A stretch of 13,222 nucleotides of DNA from an uncultured Clostridia bacterium. Its GTDB lineage: Bacteria > Bacillota > Clostridia > Peptostreptococcales > Anaerovoracaceae. Numbering within the stretch: position 1 is the stretch's first letter; the number at the start of each line of letters is the position of its first letter. Positions 13,220 to 13,222 of this stretch are shown here, one piece after another. Below the pieces are notes generated by a model. That model ran no database searches. It saw nothing but the letters and a program-made list of their open reading frames with translations, and was not told the DNA's origin. The stretch is taken from NCBI GenBank assembly GCA_938009115.1, contig CALLHZ010000041.1, forward strand, positions 1 through 13,222, written 5' to 3'. A program made the translations under genes and the position numbers.

Positions 13220-13222
13220 ATC

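Overview
The window looks like chromosomal DNA of a motile, Gram-positive anaerobe, most likely a Clostridia member of moderate GC content. This is inferred from strong AGGAGG-type ribosome binding sites, good sigma-A promoter hexamers, a sigma-D (sigma-28) type promoter, TTG start codons, a PrsW protease, a poly-HAMP chemoreceptor and tightly packed operons. No species can be named from the sequence. No tRNA, rRNA, CRISPR array, insertion sequence or phage gene was seen. No gene-free stretch exceeds about 220 bases.

Layout. (1) Bases 1-3116, minus strand: a 1009-residue methyl-accepting chemotaxis protein with a long chain of HAMP-like units. It ends in a tandem-hairpin terminator element at the left edge. 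(2) Bases 3117-3334: a divergent control region. A sigma-D-like promoter faces the chemoreceptor, a sigma-A promoter faces the next gene, and a 7-bp dyad lies between them. (3) Bases 3335-8462, plus strand: two overlapping genes. The first is a PAS/GAF-like/PAS/GGDEF diguanylate cyclase fused in frame to an NAD(P)H-hydrate epimerase (NnrE/YjeF_N) domain. The second is a 915-residue membrane protein of the YfhO/6-pyruvoyl-tetrahydropterin-synthase-related type, probably a GT-C glycosyltransferase. (4) Bases 8476-13140, plus strand: an apparent five-gene operon behind an extended -10 promoter. It holds an MFS transporter, a PrsW-type intramembrane protease, a DUF2804 protein, a small secreted or lipid-anchored protein of unknown family, and dimethylarginine dimethylaminohydrolase (DDAH). 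It ends at two hairpins at the right edge.

How the parts may work together. The left half joins chemotaxis, c-di-GMP synthesis and a surface-glycan type membrane enzyme, so a motility-to-surface switch is plausible but inferred. The right half has transport, membrane proteolysis, an exported protein and methylarginine hydrolysis in one transcription unit; no published pathway known to me links these.

The most notable points are the GGDEF-epimerase fusion, the near-consensus sigma-D promoter, a hairpin covering the ribosome binding site of the small exported protein, and an identical 16-base linker between paired hairpins at both ends of the window, each copy oriented with the gene it terminates.
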